From Hymenobacter convexus (GTDB lineage Bacteria > Bacteroidota > Bacteroidia > Cytophagales > Hymenobacteraceae), in assembly GCF_030580955.1 (NCBI RefSeq), contig NZ_JAUQON010000008.1, positions 1 to 64,000 of the forward strand: a DNA stretch of 64,000 nt, in the 5' to 3' direction. The first letter of the stretch is position 1. Each line of letters begins with the position of its first letter. The position numbers were made by a program, and so were the translations under genes. Positions 32,516 through 43,166 of this stretch are shown here, piece after piece. The notes beneath the pieces are model-generated. The model had not been told where the DNA came from. It did not search any database and saw only the letters and a list, made by a program, of their open reading frames with translations.

Positions 32516-34768
32516 CTAGCGGCTTAATTCCTGGAAATAATGGCGACCCAAACGGTCGGGGCCAGCGGCCGAAACCGGCGTGGGGTCCGGAGCCGCCAGC
32601 AGGTCGGTGAGGGCGCGCTCCACGGGCGGGCGGCACTCGGCGCAGGCCAGGCGGCCGGCGCGCACGTCGGCCACCAGCTGGCGCAGGGCCTTTAAAGCCG
32701 GTAAGTACACGCCCGGCCGCTGCAGGGCGGCCCCGGCCAGCACCGCGCCGGCCTGGTCGAGCAGCTGAGCATCGGCGGGCTTAGTGGGGGCGCCGGGCGC
32801 CCGGGCCGCCAGCCAGTGCAACGCCGCCCGCACGGCCGGCTGCGTGACCGGGGCGGCCACCTGCTGCTGGCGGTGGGGCACGGCCGCGCCGGCCAACTCG
32901 CCGGTGAGGCGCACGGTGGCCTCGGGCAGGGGCGGGGGCGTGAAACCGGCTTTCTTCACGAACACGCGGGTTTGCTGCTGCACCTCCTTCAGCAGGCGCA
33001 GGGCGCGGTACTCGTAGGGGCGGGCCGCCGCCAGTTGGCCGGTGCGCAGGCGCAGCTCGGCCGCCCACATCTGGTCGAGCACGGCGCGCAGCTTAGCCTT
33101 CACGGCGGGCTCCAGGAAATCGGCCGTTTCGGAATCGTCGTGCTTGTGGATGTAGGGCTCCATCAGGGCATCGGTTTCGGCCGTGGGCGAGGTTTTGGCG
33201 GGCGAAGTGGCCGGGGCTGCGTGGTCATGCTCGTCGTGCTCCGGCGCTTCGGCGGTGGGGGAGGCGGGGGCGTCTTCATCCTCCGCAATGGGCGCACGTG
33301 GCGCCTGCGCCCCAATTCCGGCCTCGGCTTCTTCGCCCATAAACTTGCCGTAGCGCAGGCGCAGCGTCTGCTGGTCGAATCCCAGAGCATTGGCCCGATT
33401 GGCCACGGTGGCGGCGTCCAGCCGGGGCTTTTCGGCGATGAGCTTTTCGGTGTCGATGATAATCTGGCGCTGGCTGCGGAAGTAGGCGGGGGCCACTTTC
33501 ACGCCCATGCCCAGGTCGGCGGGGCTGTCGGCCACGGCCGTGTCCTGCCACTGCACCAGGTAGGCATCGGTGCGCGCGGTGTGGCCGGCGTTGTCGCGGG
33601 CCGTGAGGTAGAAATACAGTTCGTCGCCATACGTGAGCCCCAGGTGGGGCAGGCTGAGGGCGCTACGCAGGCTGGTTTGCGCACTGCCGCTGCTGAGCGC
33701 CGCCGTCAGGTTGCGCCGCACTTCGTGAAATTTCACGGCCTCGCCCTGGCCTTGAGCCACGGTTATCACCAGCTCGGCGTGGCTCAGGCCGTAGTCGTCG
33801 TGCGCGGTGGCTCGTATGGCCACTTCGGGCTGCTGGCCGTAGGCGGGCACTAGGGTGTAGGGCTTGGGGGTTTGGATGCGCAACACCGGCGCCTGGTCGG
33901 CACGCACGTCGATGGCGTAGTCATCCGACACCGTGGCTTGGAAGCGTAAGCGGTACAGCGTTGAAGACTTGAGTATCAGTTCGGTGAAAAAAGTGCCGCG
34001 CTGCCCGGCTACTGGCTGCAGGGGGCGTTGTTGGCGGCCAATTTCCAGCAGCGGCACGGCCTTGTCGGAGCCGCTGGTTTGCACCTGCCAGCGCACGCGC
34101 GAGCCTTCCGGGCATTGGAATGATGCCTGGGTGGGCGCAAAGGCCGCCAGGCGGGTGTAGGCGGGCGGGGTCACCAGCAGCCGGGTTTCGATGATGCGCG
34201 CGGGCATCGTGCCCTTGGCGGCCGGGACCTGCGCCGGGAAATGCACCGCTACCGATTGCGGCACGCCCGGCGCCGGGCGCACCGGCCACCACCACACGGC
34301 CGCGGCCGCCAGCAGCAAAAGCAACGTTGTCCAGCCTGAAACGCGAAACGAAACCGGCAGCGCCAGCTTGTCAGCGTTCTGCAGCTCCTGCAGCCGCCGC
34401 GCCACCCGCTGCTGCTGCAGCTGCTCCAGCAAATTCAAGTCTTCGGCATTGCGCCAGAGCAGGCCGGTGCTGTCTTCCAGTTCGGGAAACTGCCGGTCGA
34501 GCCGGGCCGCCACCGTGCCCGCCCGCAGCTGCCCAAGCGGCCACAGCAGCCAGCCGGTCGCCATCAGCCCCAGCACTGCGAAGCCAAAGATGATATTCTG
34601 TGCCGCCGGCCAGCGATGCCCCAGCAGCCCCAGCAGCAGGCCCGCCGCCACGGCCGGCGCCAGCACGGCCAGCGCCCGGCGCCCCGCCCAGCTACGCCGC
34701 ACGGCCCGCAGTTGTACCTGCGCCGAGGCGATGGATGATGCCGGCGAATGGCTGATAGTTTGGCTCAT
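32516..34768 (-). CDS. DUF4175-like membrane protein, MoxR cluster
   Basis: A 750-residue protein with two N-terminal TM helices (RALAVLAPAVAAGLLLGLLGH and NIIFGFAVLGLMATGWLLW) and a third TM near residue 150 (GWTTLLLLLAAAAVWWWP). A large beta-rich extracytoplasmic part and a C-terminal helical region rich in Ala/Pro/His (about 500-560, ...HDEHDHAAPATSPAKTSP...) follow. The layout fits DUF4175 (Bacteroidota MoxR-operon protein). The start ATG overlaps the previous gene's stop in an ATGA, so it is translationally coupled. Confidence 0.82.
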   Translation of the reverse strand: MSQTISHSPASSIASAQVQLRAVRRSWAGRRALAVLAPAVAAGLLLGLLGHRWPAAQNIIFGFAVLGLMATGWLLWPLGQLRAGTVAARLDRQFPELEDSTGLLWRNAEDLNLLEQLQQQRVARRLQELQNADKLALPVSFRVSGWTTLLLLLAAAAVWWWPVRPAPGVPQSVAVHFPAQVPAAKGTMPARIIETRLLVTPPAYTRLAAFAPTQASFQCPEGSRVRWQVQTSGSDKAVPLLEIGRQQRPLQPVAGQRGTFFTELILKSSTLYRLRFQATVSDDYAIDVRADQAPVLRIQTPKPYTLVPAYGQQPEVAIRATAHDDYGLSHAELVITVAQGQGEAVKFHEVRRNLTAALSSGSAQTSLRSALSLPHLGLTYGDELYFYLTARDNAGHTARTDAYLVQWQDTAVADSPADLGMGVKVAPAYFRSQRQIIIDTEKLIAEKPRLDAATVANRANALGFDQQTLRLRYGKFMGEEAEAGIGAQAPRAPIAEDEDAPASPTAEAPEHDEHDHAAPATSPAKTSPTAETDALMEPYIHKHDDSETADFLEPAVKAKLRAVLDQMWAAELRLRTGQLAAARPYEYRALRLLKEVQQQTRVFVKKAGFTPPPLPEATVRLTGELAGAAVPHRQQQVAAPVTQPAVRAALHWLAARAPGAPTKPADAQLLDQAGAVLAGAALQRPGVYLPALKALRQLVADVRAGRLACAECRPPVERALTDLLAAPDPTPVSAAGPDRLGRHYFQELSR

Positions 34769-36369
34769 GGCGTAGAAATGAGGGACTTGTGTTCCCGGCG
34801 GCTGGCCAGCAGGCGTTCGAGGGCAAAAAGCAGCCCCACGGCCAACACCAGCCACGGCCGCAGGTCGTCTGCCTGATAGTTTTTCGTGGTAGCCGCCTTG
34901 CTATTCGGCCGGTCCGACTGCCGGACAGGCAGTTGCGCCAAGTCGATGATGCGCTTGTCCTGCGCTGCAAGCGCCGGGTTGTCGGGAGCCAGCCCGGTAC
35001 CATCAGCGGCGGCCGGATGCAGCAGGGCCAGCAGGCGGCCGGGCAGCGCGGGGTTGTCGGCCAGGGTGCTCCAGGTCGGGTCCAGGCGCGTATGCAGCCG
35101 GTAGAAAGCGCCCGCGCCGAACGTGCGGCGCGACAATACCGCCCGGCCCTGTCCATCGACCCACACGGGAATGCTGCCGGGCGCGGCCGGCTCGCCGCCG
35201 CGCCGAATGATGGATGCTGGCGTTTCGGCCGCGGCTAGGGGCACCAGCCGCGCTTCGTCGGGCACGCCCGGTCCAGAGGCTTCCTGCCACACCTGGCTCC
35301 CGCGTTGCACCGCCGTGCGCCATTTGGCAGGCAAGGGCTCCTCCGAAAGCCAGAACAACCACTGCGCCCGCGCATCAGTCGGCGGAGTATCAGTTAGTTC
35401 GATAACCGGGCTCGAAGCTAGGCCCGCCGCCGCTGCCCGAATGGCTGCCCGCAGGTAGCGGGCATCCTGGGCGAAAGCCGGAGTGGTGTAAATAAGGGCC
35501 GTCAGGGGCGGAGCAACCTCAACCGCCGGGGCTGTCTTGGTAGCTGTGTCGGGAGCTGCCGCCACCAGTTTCGAGGTGCTGTCAGGGCCCGGCTGCAGGC
35601 GCATAGGCAGTACGCCCGCCACGCGGAGCAACTGGCTGGGCTTAGGCCTAGCAGCGGCTTTGCGGGAAAAGGTGGTTTGCGTTTCCGTGCTCCGGCCAAT
35701 GAGCACGTGCAGGCTGTCGCCACGCGCATCAATTTCCTGCACCCAGGTGGCCGGGGTGGCGCCGGGCAGCGTTTGCCAGGTAATGCCGGCCCGAAGCGGC
35801 GGGTGCGCCCCCTGCAAGCCCGCCAGCGTAGCCGGCGTCAGCACATAAAGCGGCTGCCCCGCAAACGCCGCCGCCGCCTGCTGCACGCGGACCCAGCCAA
35901 AGCCTGCTGCCCGTGAGCCGACGCTCAGCAGGCGGGCGCTGTCACGCGGCCCCACGGCATTGGCCCGCCACGCGGCACCCGACATCTTCGGAAAGCCCGC
36001 CGCCAGCCAGCGCAGCCCGTAGCCGCGCGCCCGCAACGAGTCGATGCCCGGCCGCAGGGACCCCAGGGCCGGGTTACTTAGCACCTCGGGGCTCAGCAGC
36101 ACCTGTCCGCGCCCCGCCGGCAGTGCCCGCCGCCACACCGGCCCGGCCACCGCCACGGCCAGCACCGCCAGCAGCGCCGCCCGCAACAGCAGCAGCCCAA
36201 GGTGCTCCAGCTGCAGGTTGCGCAGGCGGCGGTTGGCGCCCGCGGCCAGCCAGCGCAGGCTGCCCACGGCTACCTCGCGGCCCGGCCGGCGGTTCCAGAG
36301 ATGAATGGCCACCGGCACCATTAAGCCCAGAAGGGCCAGCAGCGCGGCAGGGTTAAGCAGAGCGAACAA
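34765..36369 (-). CDS. BatA-domain membrane protein
   Basis: A 534-residue protein. The N terminus FALLNPAALLALLGLMVPVAIHLWNRRPG is the BatA ('aerotolerance regulator') N-terminal signature, followed by a second TM at about 55-78. The middle extracytoplasmic region is large, and a C-terminal TM (LRPWLVLAVGLLFALERLLASRR) closes it. The start is TTG; no ATG fits ahead of the conserved hydrophobic segment. The gene overlaps the next one by 4 bases. A role in envelope stress or complex assembly is typical of BatA proteins but not proven. Confidence 0.87.
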   Translation of the reverse strand: MFALLNPAALLALLGLMVPVAIHLWNRRPGREVAVGSLRWLAAGANRRLRNLQLEHLGLLLLRAALLAVLAVAVAGPVWRRALPAGRGQVLLSPEVLSNPALGSLRPGIDSLRARGYGLRWLAAGFPKMSGAAWRANAVGPRDSARLLSVGSRAAGFGWVRVQQAAAAFAGQPLYVLTPATLAGLQGAHPPLRAGITWQTLPGATPATWVQEIDARGDSLHVLIGRSTETQTTFSRKAAARPKPSQLLRVAGVLPMRLQPGPDSTSKLVAAAPDTATKTAPAVEVAPPLTALIYTTPAFAQDARYLRAAIRAAAAGLASSPVIELTDTPPTDARAQWLFWLSEEPLPAKWRTAVQRGSQVWQEASGPGVPDEARLVPLAAAETPASIIRRGGEPAAPGSIPVWVDGQGRAVLSRRTFGAGAFYRLHTRLDPTWSTLADNPALPGRLLALLHPAAADGTGLAPDNPALAAQDKRIIDLAQLPVRQSDRPNSKAATTKNYQADDLRPWLVLAVGLLFALERLLASRREHKSLISTP

Positions 36370-36429
36370 TAGCTGGCGAAATCAGAATTGGGAGAACAAA
36401 CGGAAAAATAGCGGCTAGGTGGCTTTGGG

Positions 36430-37305
36430 CTAACTGCTCAGGTTGCGCCGCCGGAGAAACTCCCGCATCGCCGCATCGAGCGGCTGCGCAGTATCGAGCA
36501 AATGGTAGTCGAACCCTTGGCGGCGGGCTTGTTGCGCCGTGGTGCGCAGCCACTCCTGCAACTGCTGCTGGTAGGCGGCGCGCTGCGGGCCAGCATCGAT
36601 TTGCAAGGTCTGGCCGGTTTCCAAATCCCGAAACGTAATGGCGCCCTGGTAGGTGAAAGCCAGCTCGTTGTGCGCCATCAGGTGCAGCAGCAGCACATCG
36701 CCGCTGGTGGCGCGCAGGCGCGTGAGCAGGCTGTTGATTTCAGTCCCTTCCTCGTACAAGTCACTCACGCACACCGTGAGGGCGCGCTGCCGCCGGGCCG
36801 TGAGCGGGGCCAGCGTTTCGGGGGCGGGGAAGTGGCCGGTGGCCTCCACCGTTTCCAGGGCGTGGTAGAGGCGGGGGAGTTGGCGGGCATCGGCCCGGGG
36901 CGCGAGGTGGCGCAGCCCAGCGGGACTGAGAATACTCAGGCCCACGGCGTCGCCCTGCTGCGTGGCAATGTAGGCCAGCGCGCCCAGCAGCAGTCGGGCG
37001 TAGTCGAGCTTGGTGAGGCCGTTGTTATCGCGGTGGTTCATGCTGGCGCTGGCATCGAGGAGCAGGTGCACCGTCAGGCTCGTGTCGATTTCCGATTCTC
37101 TCAGATAATATCTGTCCGAGCGGGCGGCCAGGCGCCAGTCGAGGCGGCGCAGGTCGTCGCCGGGCTGGTAGGGGCGGTACTGGCTGAACTCCATGCCCGC
37201 GCCGTGCCGCCGGCTGGCGTGCGCGCCATTCAGGAAGCCCTCGGCCGCTTGCCTAGCGGCGAGGGACAGGTTGCGCAAGCCGTGGAGAAGTTCGGGAGTA
37301 AGCAT
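36430..37305 (-). CDS. DUF58 protein
   Basis: A 291-residue soluble protein. DUF58 features: GMEFSQYRPYQPGDDLRRLDWRLAARSDRYYLRESE (about 45-80), then a vWA-like core with the MIDAS-type DASASM (about 88-93). The MoxR ATPase upstream is its expected partner. The ATG at 37305 is used rather than TTG 37308. It starts 4 bases from a family B palindrome. Confidence 0.93.
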   Translation of the reverse strand: MLTPELLHGLRNLSLAARQAAEGFLNGAHASRRHGAGMEFSQYRPYQPGDDLRRLDWRLAARSDRYYLRESEIDTSLTVHLLLDASASMNHRDNNGLTKLDYARLLLGALAYIATQQGDAVGLSILSPAGLRHLAPRADARQLPRLYHALETVEATGHFPAPETLAPLTARRQRALTVCVSDLYEEGTEINSLLTRLRATSGDVLLLHLMAHNELAFTYQGAITFRDLETGQTLQIDAGPQRAAYQQQLQEWLRTTAQQARRQGFDYHLLDTAQPLDAAMREFLRRRNLSS

Positions 37306-37308
37306 CAA

Positions 37309-37381
37309 GTAGCGCGGACTTTTAGTCCGCGAATCGAATGGTTGTATGAATGGCGATACCCTCGCGGACTAAAAGTCCGCG

Positions 37382-37385
<4 letters not shown>
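37309..37385. repeat. Intergenic palindrome, family B copy 2
   Basis: Arms GTAGCGCGGACTTTTAGTCC... and their complement ending GTCCGCGCTAC. The MoxR stop codon (CTA on the plus strand, 37382-37384) lies within the right arm. It sits between two tandem genes of the MoxR operon. Confidence 0.93.
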
Positions 37386-38359
<974 letters not shown>

Positions 38360-38380
38360 TCGGATATCAGAAGTGGAAAA

Positions 38381-38490
38381 GAACGTCATGCTGAGCGCAG
38401 CCGAAGCATCTCGCGTGCAGTAGTAATTAATTCTTTACGATTGTAATTAGTGGCGGCACACGAGATGCTTCGGCTGCGCTCAGCATGACG
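38381..38490. repeat. Intergenic palindrome, family A copy 6
   Basis: Arms GAACGTCATGCTGAGCGCAG... GCATCTCG and CGAGATGC... CTGCGCTCAGCATGACG. The loop is TAATTAATTC-like, AT-rich. It separates the DUF4159 gene from moxR. Confidence 0.92.
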
Positions 38491-38502
38491 GTCACCCATT
38501 AT

Positions 38503-39126
38503 TCAAGTCAAGGCATACAGCAGAATATTCACCCCAAACTTCGTATTGTCTTCCGCTAAAAAGCGCTTGTTGCGGAAGTCGTAGTCCCACTCGCAGCCGT
38601 AGTCTTTGTTAGAATACAGCACGCCGATGCGGCCCTTGATTTCGACGGCTTTGAGGTAGTCGTGCACCAGGTCATCGCCCCAGCCGTTCAATTCAAAACC
38701 CGTATTTGGCGGGCCGTCTTTGAAGGTGAAAAACTGAGAGTAGATGGGGTGGGTTTTGGGGATTTTCTTCAGCGCGCCGCTGCCGAAACACTGACGCATC
38801 TGCTCCTCGAAGGAGCGGGCAAACAGGCCGTCGATGTCGTGGTTGCAGTCGTCGACGAACACAAAGCCGCCGTTGCGCACGTATTGGGTAAAGTTCTGCT
38901 TTTCAGCGCCCGAAAACTGCACCAGCCGGTGCCCACTCAGGTAGCAGAAGGGGTAGTTGAACAGTTCGGGGCTGTCCAGGGCCACTACTTTTTCCTTGGG
39001 GTCGACGGGCACTTTGGTGTACTGCACCAGCGAATGCAGCAGGTTGGCGGGCATGCGCTCGTCCACCGCGTCCCAGTCGCCGGAGTGGTATTTCAGGCGC
39101 ACAAACGTGAAAGGAGCAGCGGGCAC
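38503..39126 (-). CDS. DUF4159 protein of the MoxR cluster
   Basis: A 207-residue protein containing the DUF4159 fold: FTFVRLKYHSGDWDAVDERMPANLL near the start, then LSGHRLVQFSGAEK, GGFVFVDDCNHDIDG, THPIYSQFFTFKDGPP and DLVHDYLKA. It has Rossmann/glutamine-amidotransferase-like character. The GTG at 39126 (VPAAPFTF) is preferred; a TTG start at 39174 is possible. It is the first gene of the cluster on this strand. Confidence 0.82.
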   Translation of the reverse strand: MPAAPFTFVRLKYHSGDWDAVDERMPANLLHSLVQYTKVPVDPKEKVVALDSPELFNYPFCYLSGHRLVQFSGAEKQNFTQYVRNGGFVFVDDCNHDIDGLFARSFEEQMRQCFGSGALKKIPKTHPIYSQFFTFKDGPPNTGFELNGWGDDLVHDYLKAVEIKGRIGVLYSNKDYGCEWDYDFRNKRFLAEDNTKFGVNILLYALT

Positions 39127-39383
39127 GGGCAGGCGGGTAGAAGGGTATGAAAATTGAAAAAGCCAACCTGACAATCTAAGGATAGTCGGAAGAGAAATAA
39201 ACCGGTTGCTTCCGGCGTTGAATTTTGGGCGGAAATTCTCCGGCCAGGAAGGCTGGTCCGCAACATTCTGCCCGCCACTACCAGTATCTGTTTCCGCGCC
39301 GGCACAAATCGGTCATGCCGAAACTACGGCCGAAATTTCAGATACGCACCATCCTTTTGCACACGTTATAGCCATTACTCACT

Positions 39384-40013
39384 ATGAAAAAGCTGTTGAT
39401 TATCGCACTCCTGAGCCTGGGCCTGACGCCGCTGGCGCAAGCGCAATTCGGCATCAAAGGCGGTCTGAACGTGGCCGAGCTGCAGGGCCGCGACGGCGAA
39501 GAGGCCTCCTACAAAGCCTTTTACCACGTCGGTATCTTCTATCAGGCCAACATCCTGGGGCCGCTGGCCATTCAGCCCGAAGTGCAGTATTCGCTGCAGG
39601 GCGGCAACCTGAAATCGGCCTTCACCAATTACGACAACCAGTTGCATTACCTCACGGTGCCCATTCTGGCCAAGCTCACCGTGGGCCCGGTGTTTGTGGA
39701 AGCCGGCCCGCAGTTCGGCCTGCTGCTCAGTGCCAATCAATCGGGCAAGCTGCAGGTGGGCTTCACCCCGGATGGCCAGCCGGCCTACGGCAACGAGTCG
39801 CGCCCGGCCACCAGCGAGTTCAAGCGCGGCGACTTCAGCGTGGTGGGCGGCGTGGGCCTCAAGCTGTCCAGCGGCTTTTCGCTCGGCGGCCGCCTCGTGG
39901 CGGGCCTCAACGACATCAACGACGCCAAAAACCTATCCGGCATCAACGACCCGCGCCTGCAAAACCGCGTGTTTCAGGTGTATGCCGCGCTGCAGTTTGG
40001 CGGGAAGAAGTAA
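39384..40013 (+). CDS. PorT-family outer-membrane beta-barrel protein
   Basis: A 209-residue protein: signal peptide MKKLLIIALLSLGLTPLAQAQ, then a PorT-type barrel opening FGIKGGLNVAELQG and containing the strands QPEVQYSLQGG, LTVPILAKLTVGPVFVEAGPQFGLLL, FSVVGGVGLKLSSGFSLGGRLVAGL and a final FQVYAALQFGGKK. This is typical of Bacteroidota outer-membrane barrels; the ligand is unknown. Confidence 0.9.
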   Translation: MKKLLIIALLSLGLTPLAQAQFGIKGGLNVAELQGRDGEEASYKAFYHVGIFYQANILGPLAIQPEVQYSLQGGNLKSAFTNYDNQLHYLTVPILAKLTVGPVFVEAGPQFGLLLSANQSGKLQVGFTPDGQPAYGNESRPATSEFKRGDFSVVGGVGLKLSSGFSLGGRLVAGLNDINDAKNLSGINDPRLQNRVFQVYAALQFGGKK

Positions 40014-40017
40014 ACCC

Positions 40018-40110
40018 GTTTGTCATCCTGAGCGCAGCGAAGGAACTCATCACGCTTGAACAATGCATGCAAACGTGATGAGGTCTTTCGCTGCGCTCAG
40101 GATGACAAAC
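40018..40110. repeat. Intergenic palindrome, family A copy 7 (variant)
   Basis: Arms GTTTGTCATCCTGAGCGCAG... and GCTGCGCTCAGGATGACAAAC. The inner part differs (AAGGAACTCATCACG facing CGTGATGAGGTCTTT) and is still largely complementary. It lies between convergent genes. Confidence 0.9.
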
Positions 40111-40118
40111 GAGCTTCC

Positions 40119-41444
40119 CTATATGGCGTCCGACAAGCTGGTAAACGTGAAGTCCCGAATTTTCAGTGGCGGAATCAGGCAGCCGGCCAGGCGCTGGGGC
40201 CGGCCGATGGCCTCGATGTTGTTCAGCATAATAATCGGGCTTTCGTTGAAGCGCAGGTTCTTGATAGGGAACTTGATGGCCCCGTTTTCGATGTAGAACG
40301 TGCCGTCGCGGGTGAGGCCGGTGTAGAGCAGCGTCTGCGGGTCGACTTCGCGGATGTACCACAAGCGTGTGACCAATATGCCTTTGGCGGTGCTCTTGAT
40401 GAGCTCGGCGGTGCTTTGGGTGCCGCCGGTCATGATGAAGCCGCTGGGGAAGGCGGTGGCGGCCGTCTTGTTCTTTTCGGCCCAGAAACGCGAATAGTAC
40501 AGCTGCTTCACCACGCCTTTCTCAATCCAGCTCAGGCGTTTGGTGGGCAGGCCCTCGCCGTCGAAGGCGCTGCCGGGCACCTCGGCATTCATGGGGTCGG
40601 AGTAGATATTGATGCGCTCATCGAACAGCTTTTCGCCCTTGCGGTTGCCGCCGCCTTTCTTGGTCATGAAGCTGCGGCCCTCGTCGGCGGAGCGGGCGTC
40701 CAGCCCATACATCAGCCCGCCAAGCAGCGACAAATCGCCGCCGTCCATCAGCGCGGCCGGCTCCAGAATTACGGTGTACTTGCCGGGCTCAATGGCTTTG
40801 GCATTCACTGAATTCAGGGCCTTGTCGGCGGCGCGCTGGGTGAGGGCTTTGGCGTTGAGCTTGGCCGGGTCCGTCACGTCGGCAATGGCGTAGCCCGAGC
40901 CGCGCCCGTCGGCGGTGCGCACCGTCACCGAAAAGTCGGTGTTGGTGGACTGCTGGTAGGCTTCGAGGCCCTTCGAATTGCGCAGGGCCTGGAAGCGGGT
41001 GCCGCCATCTAGGAAGCCGGCAGCGGTGAGGTTTTTGGCGGCGCACAGGGCCATGCTGTCGGCGGCGGCCTGGGCGCGGGTGGCAGCCGTGAGCAGCGTG
41101 GCGGCCGTGGAAGGCGGGCTCACATAGGTTTGCGGGCCGAGCAGGGGCACGTATTCGGGGCTTTCGGGGGCGAGCTTCGCAATTTCCTCGGCGCGCTGCA
41201 CGCAACGTTTCAGAGTGGCGTCGTCGAACTCGTTGCAGGTGGCGATGCCGCTGCGCTTGCCAAAGCGGCTTTCCACAGCCAGCGACACTGAATTTTGCGA
41301 GCCCGCCGTGCTTACGCTGTTGCGGGCGTAGCGAATGTTGCCGGTAGTGCGCCCGTTCAGCGACACCGCGCATTCGTCGGCGGTGCTGTAGCTGAGGACT
41401 TTTTTCAGAAGAGCCTGGGCTTCGTCTTTGGAGAGAATAGCCAT
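40119..41444 (-). CDS. tldE: TldE/PmbA-like protein, copy 1
   Basis: A 441-residue TldD/PmbA superfamily protein without an HExxxH motif, as expected of TldE. Typical segments: DEFDDATLKRCVQRAEE-like N-terminal helices (NEFDDATLKRCVQRAEEIAKLAPE), LIKSTAKGILVTRLWYIR, TLLYTGLTRDGTFYIENG and NESPIIMLNNIEAIG. No signal peptide. TldE forms a heterodimer with TldD; the adjacent TldD is 32 bases upstream. Sequence identity to the other two copies is clear but not complete; this copy is the most divergent. Confidence 0.94.
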   Translation of the reverse strand: MAILSKDEAQALLKKVLSYSTADECAVSLNGRTTGNIRYARNSVSTAGSQNSVSLAVESRFGKRSGIATCNEFDDATLKRCVQRAEEIAKLAPESPEYVPLLGPQTYVSPPSTAATLLTAATRAQAAADSMALCAAKNLTAAGFLDGGTRFQALRNSKGLEAYQQSTNTDFSVTVRTADGRGSGYAIADVTDPAKLNAKALTQRAADKALNSVNAKAIEPGKYTVILEPAALMDGGDLSLLGGLMYGLDARSADEGRSFMTKKGGGNRKGEKLFDERINIYSDPMNAEVPGSAFDGEGLPTKRLSWIEKGVVKQLYYSRFWAEKNKTAATAFPSGFIMTGGTQSTAELIKSTAKGILVTRLWYIREVDPQTLLYTGLTRDGTFYIENGAIKFPIKNLRFNESPIIMLNNIEAIGRPQRLAGCLIPPLKIRDFTFTSLSDAI

Positions 41445-41476
41445 GATGATTTGCAGAAATGTGGGGAAGGGGAAGG

Positions 41477-43126
41477 CTAAACTTTGCGGGCCGTGTTGAT
41501 AACGTTCACGCCATTAAACCGTGTGGTGGCCGAGCCGTGGCTGACCGACGACACCTGCGCCGGCTGGCCCTTGCCGTCGAAGAAGGTGCCGAACAGGCGG
41601 TAATCCGAGGCATCGCACGAGCCGGCGCAGGCGCCCCAGAATTCCTGGGTGTTCGACTGGTAAGCCACGTCTTCCAGCGGCTCAGTGATTTTGCCCTTTT
41701 CGATGGCAAAAAACAGCTGCCCGCCAAACTGGAAGTTGAAGCGCTGCTGGTCGATGCTGAACGAGCCGGCTCCGGCAATGTAAATGCCCTTGTCCACGCC
41801 CTTCACCATTTCGTCGGGGCTCATTTTGGCGGTGCCAGGGCGCAGGCTCACGTTGGGCATGCGCTGGAACTGCACGTCTTCCCAGCTCTGGGCGTAGGCG
41901 CAGCCGTCCGATTCTTTCTGGCCCACGATGTGCGCCTGGTCCCTGATTTTCTGGTAGTTCACCAGCTTGCCTTCCTTGATAAGGTCCCACTCGCGGGTTT
42001 TTACGCCCTCGTCGTCGTAGCCCACGTTGCCGACGGAGCCGGGCTGGAGCTTGTCGGCCACAATGTTCACCGCTTTCGAGCCGTAGGGCAGGTTTTTGGC
42101 CTTCCAATCGAGCGTGGCGAACGAGGTGCCGGCAAAATTGGCCTCATAGCCCAGCACCCGGTCAAGCTCCGTGGGGTGGCCGACGGATTCGTGAATCGTG
42201 AGGCCCAGGTGCCCAGGGTCGAGCACCAAATCGTACTTGCCGGGCACGACGGACTTCATGGTCAGCTTGGCTTTGGCCTGCTTGCCGGCCAGCGCCGCAT
42301 CGGCCAGCATGTCGTAGCGCAGCTTGTAGCCGATGGTGTCGGTGCCCTGCGGCCCGCGCACCTGCTCGGCCGCGTTGGGCGTGAGGTATTCAAAGCCCAG
42401 CCCCACCGGCGCGCTCAGCGACTCGCGCGAGCGGAATTTGCCCGACTTCGTGTCTACCGCCGTGGCCGAGAAGGTGGGCCAGAGCCGGTGAATATCCTGG
42501 TCGATATACGAACCATCGGTGCTGGCGAAATACTTCTGCTCGTTCACCTGAAACAGGGCTGAATTGATGTAGCTGGCCCCGGCGTCGAGCGCGGCGGCGT
42601 TGGCAGCCAGCAGCAAATCCACTTTCTGCTTAATCGGTACCTCGAAGGCGCTTTGCTGAATGGGCGTTTTCCAATTCACCTCCCCGTAGCCGGTTTGCGG
42701 GGCTAGCTGCACGGGCTCTTTCATCACCAGCTTGTTGGCCTTGGCGATGCTCACGGCCTCGCGGGCGGTGGCGGCCAGGTTGGCCTCCGTCACCACGCTG
42801 GTGGAGGCGAAGCCCCAGCAGCCGGCCACCAGTACGCGAATGCCCACGCCGTAGCTTTCGGTGCTCACGATGTTCTGCACCTGCTTCTCGCGGGTGAAGA
42901 CGTACTGGTTCAGCGAGCGGCCGATGCGCACGTCGGCGTAGTCGGCCCCGGCGGCTTTGGCGGCGTTCAGGGCCGCGTCGGCCAGGCGTTTTTTCACGGC
43001 CACATCGGCGCCCGGCTCCAGCAGGCGGGCGGGGTCGACGGGCGTGTGGCCGAAGCCCGGCAGGCTCGGCAGAAACAGGGCGCCGGCGGCAAGTCCGGTA
43101 AGGCCCACAAAGTCGCGTCTTTTCAT
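41477..43126 (-). CDS. tldD: TldD-like metallopeptidase, copy 1
   Basis: A 549-residue protein with the TldD zinc motif HESVGHPTELDRVLGYEAN (HExxxH at 312-317) and a C-terminal Cys region GSCDASDYRLFGTFFDGKGQP. The N terminus MKRRDFVGLTGLAAGALFLPSLPG is a twin-arginine signal with RRDF. It lacks a lipobox. TldD-TldE cleaves unfolded or leader-bearing peptides in E. coli; here it is probably envelope-located. Near SDGCAY this copy has Ala where copies 2 and 3 have a second Cys (SDGCCY). The in-frame extension to 43216 lies in a palindrome and was rejected. Confidence 0.95.
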   Translation of the reverse strand: MKRRDFVGLTGLAAGALFLPSLPGFGHTPVDPARLLEPGADVAVKKRLADAALNAAKAAGADYADVRIGRSLNQYVFTREKQVQNIVSTESYGVGIRVLVAGCWGFASTSVVTEANLAATAREAVSIAKANKLVMKEPVQLAPQTGYGEVNWKTPIQQSAFEVPIKQKVDLLLAANAAALDAGASYINSALFQVNEQKYFASTDGSYIDQDIHRLWPTFSATAVDTKSGKFRSRESLSAPVGLGFEYLTPNAAEQVRGPQGTDTIGYKLRYDMLADAALAGKQAKAKLTMKSVVPGKYDLVLDPGHLGLTIHESVGHPTELDRVLGYEANFAGTSFATLDWKAKNLPYGSKAVNIVADKLQPGSVGNVGYDDEGVKTREWDLIKEGKLVNYQKIRDQAHIVGQKESDGCAYAQSWEDVQFQRMPNVSLRPGTAKMSPDEMVKGVDKGIYIAGAGSFSIDQQRFNFQFGGQLFFAIEKGKITEPLEDVAYQSNTQEFWGACAGSCDASDYRLFGTFFDGKGQPAQVSSVSHGSATTRFNGVNVINTARKV

Positions 43127-43166
43127 AAGGTTGCAGAAGGGTAAAGGTGTGGTTAGAATTAAAAAA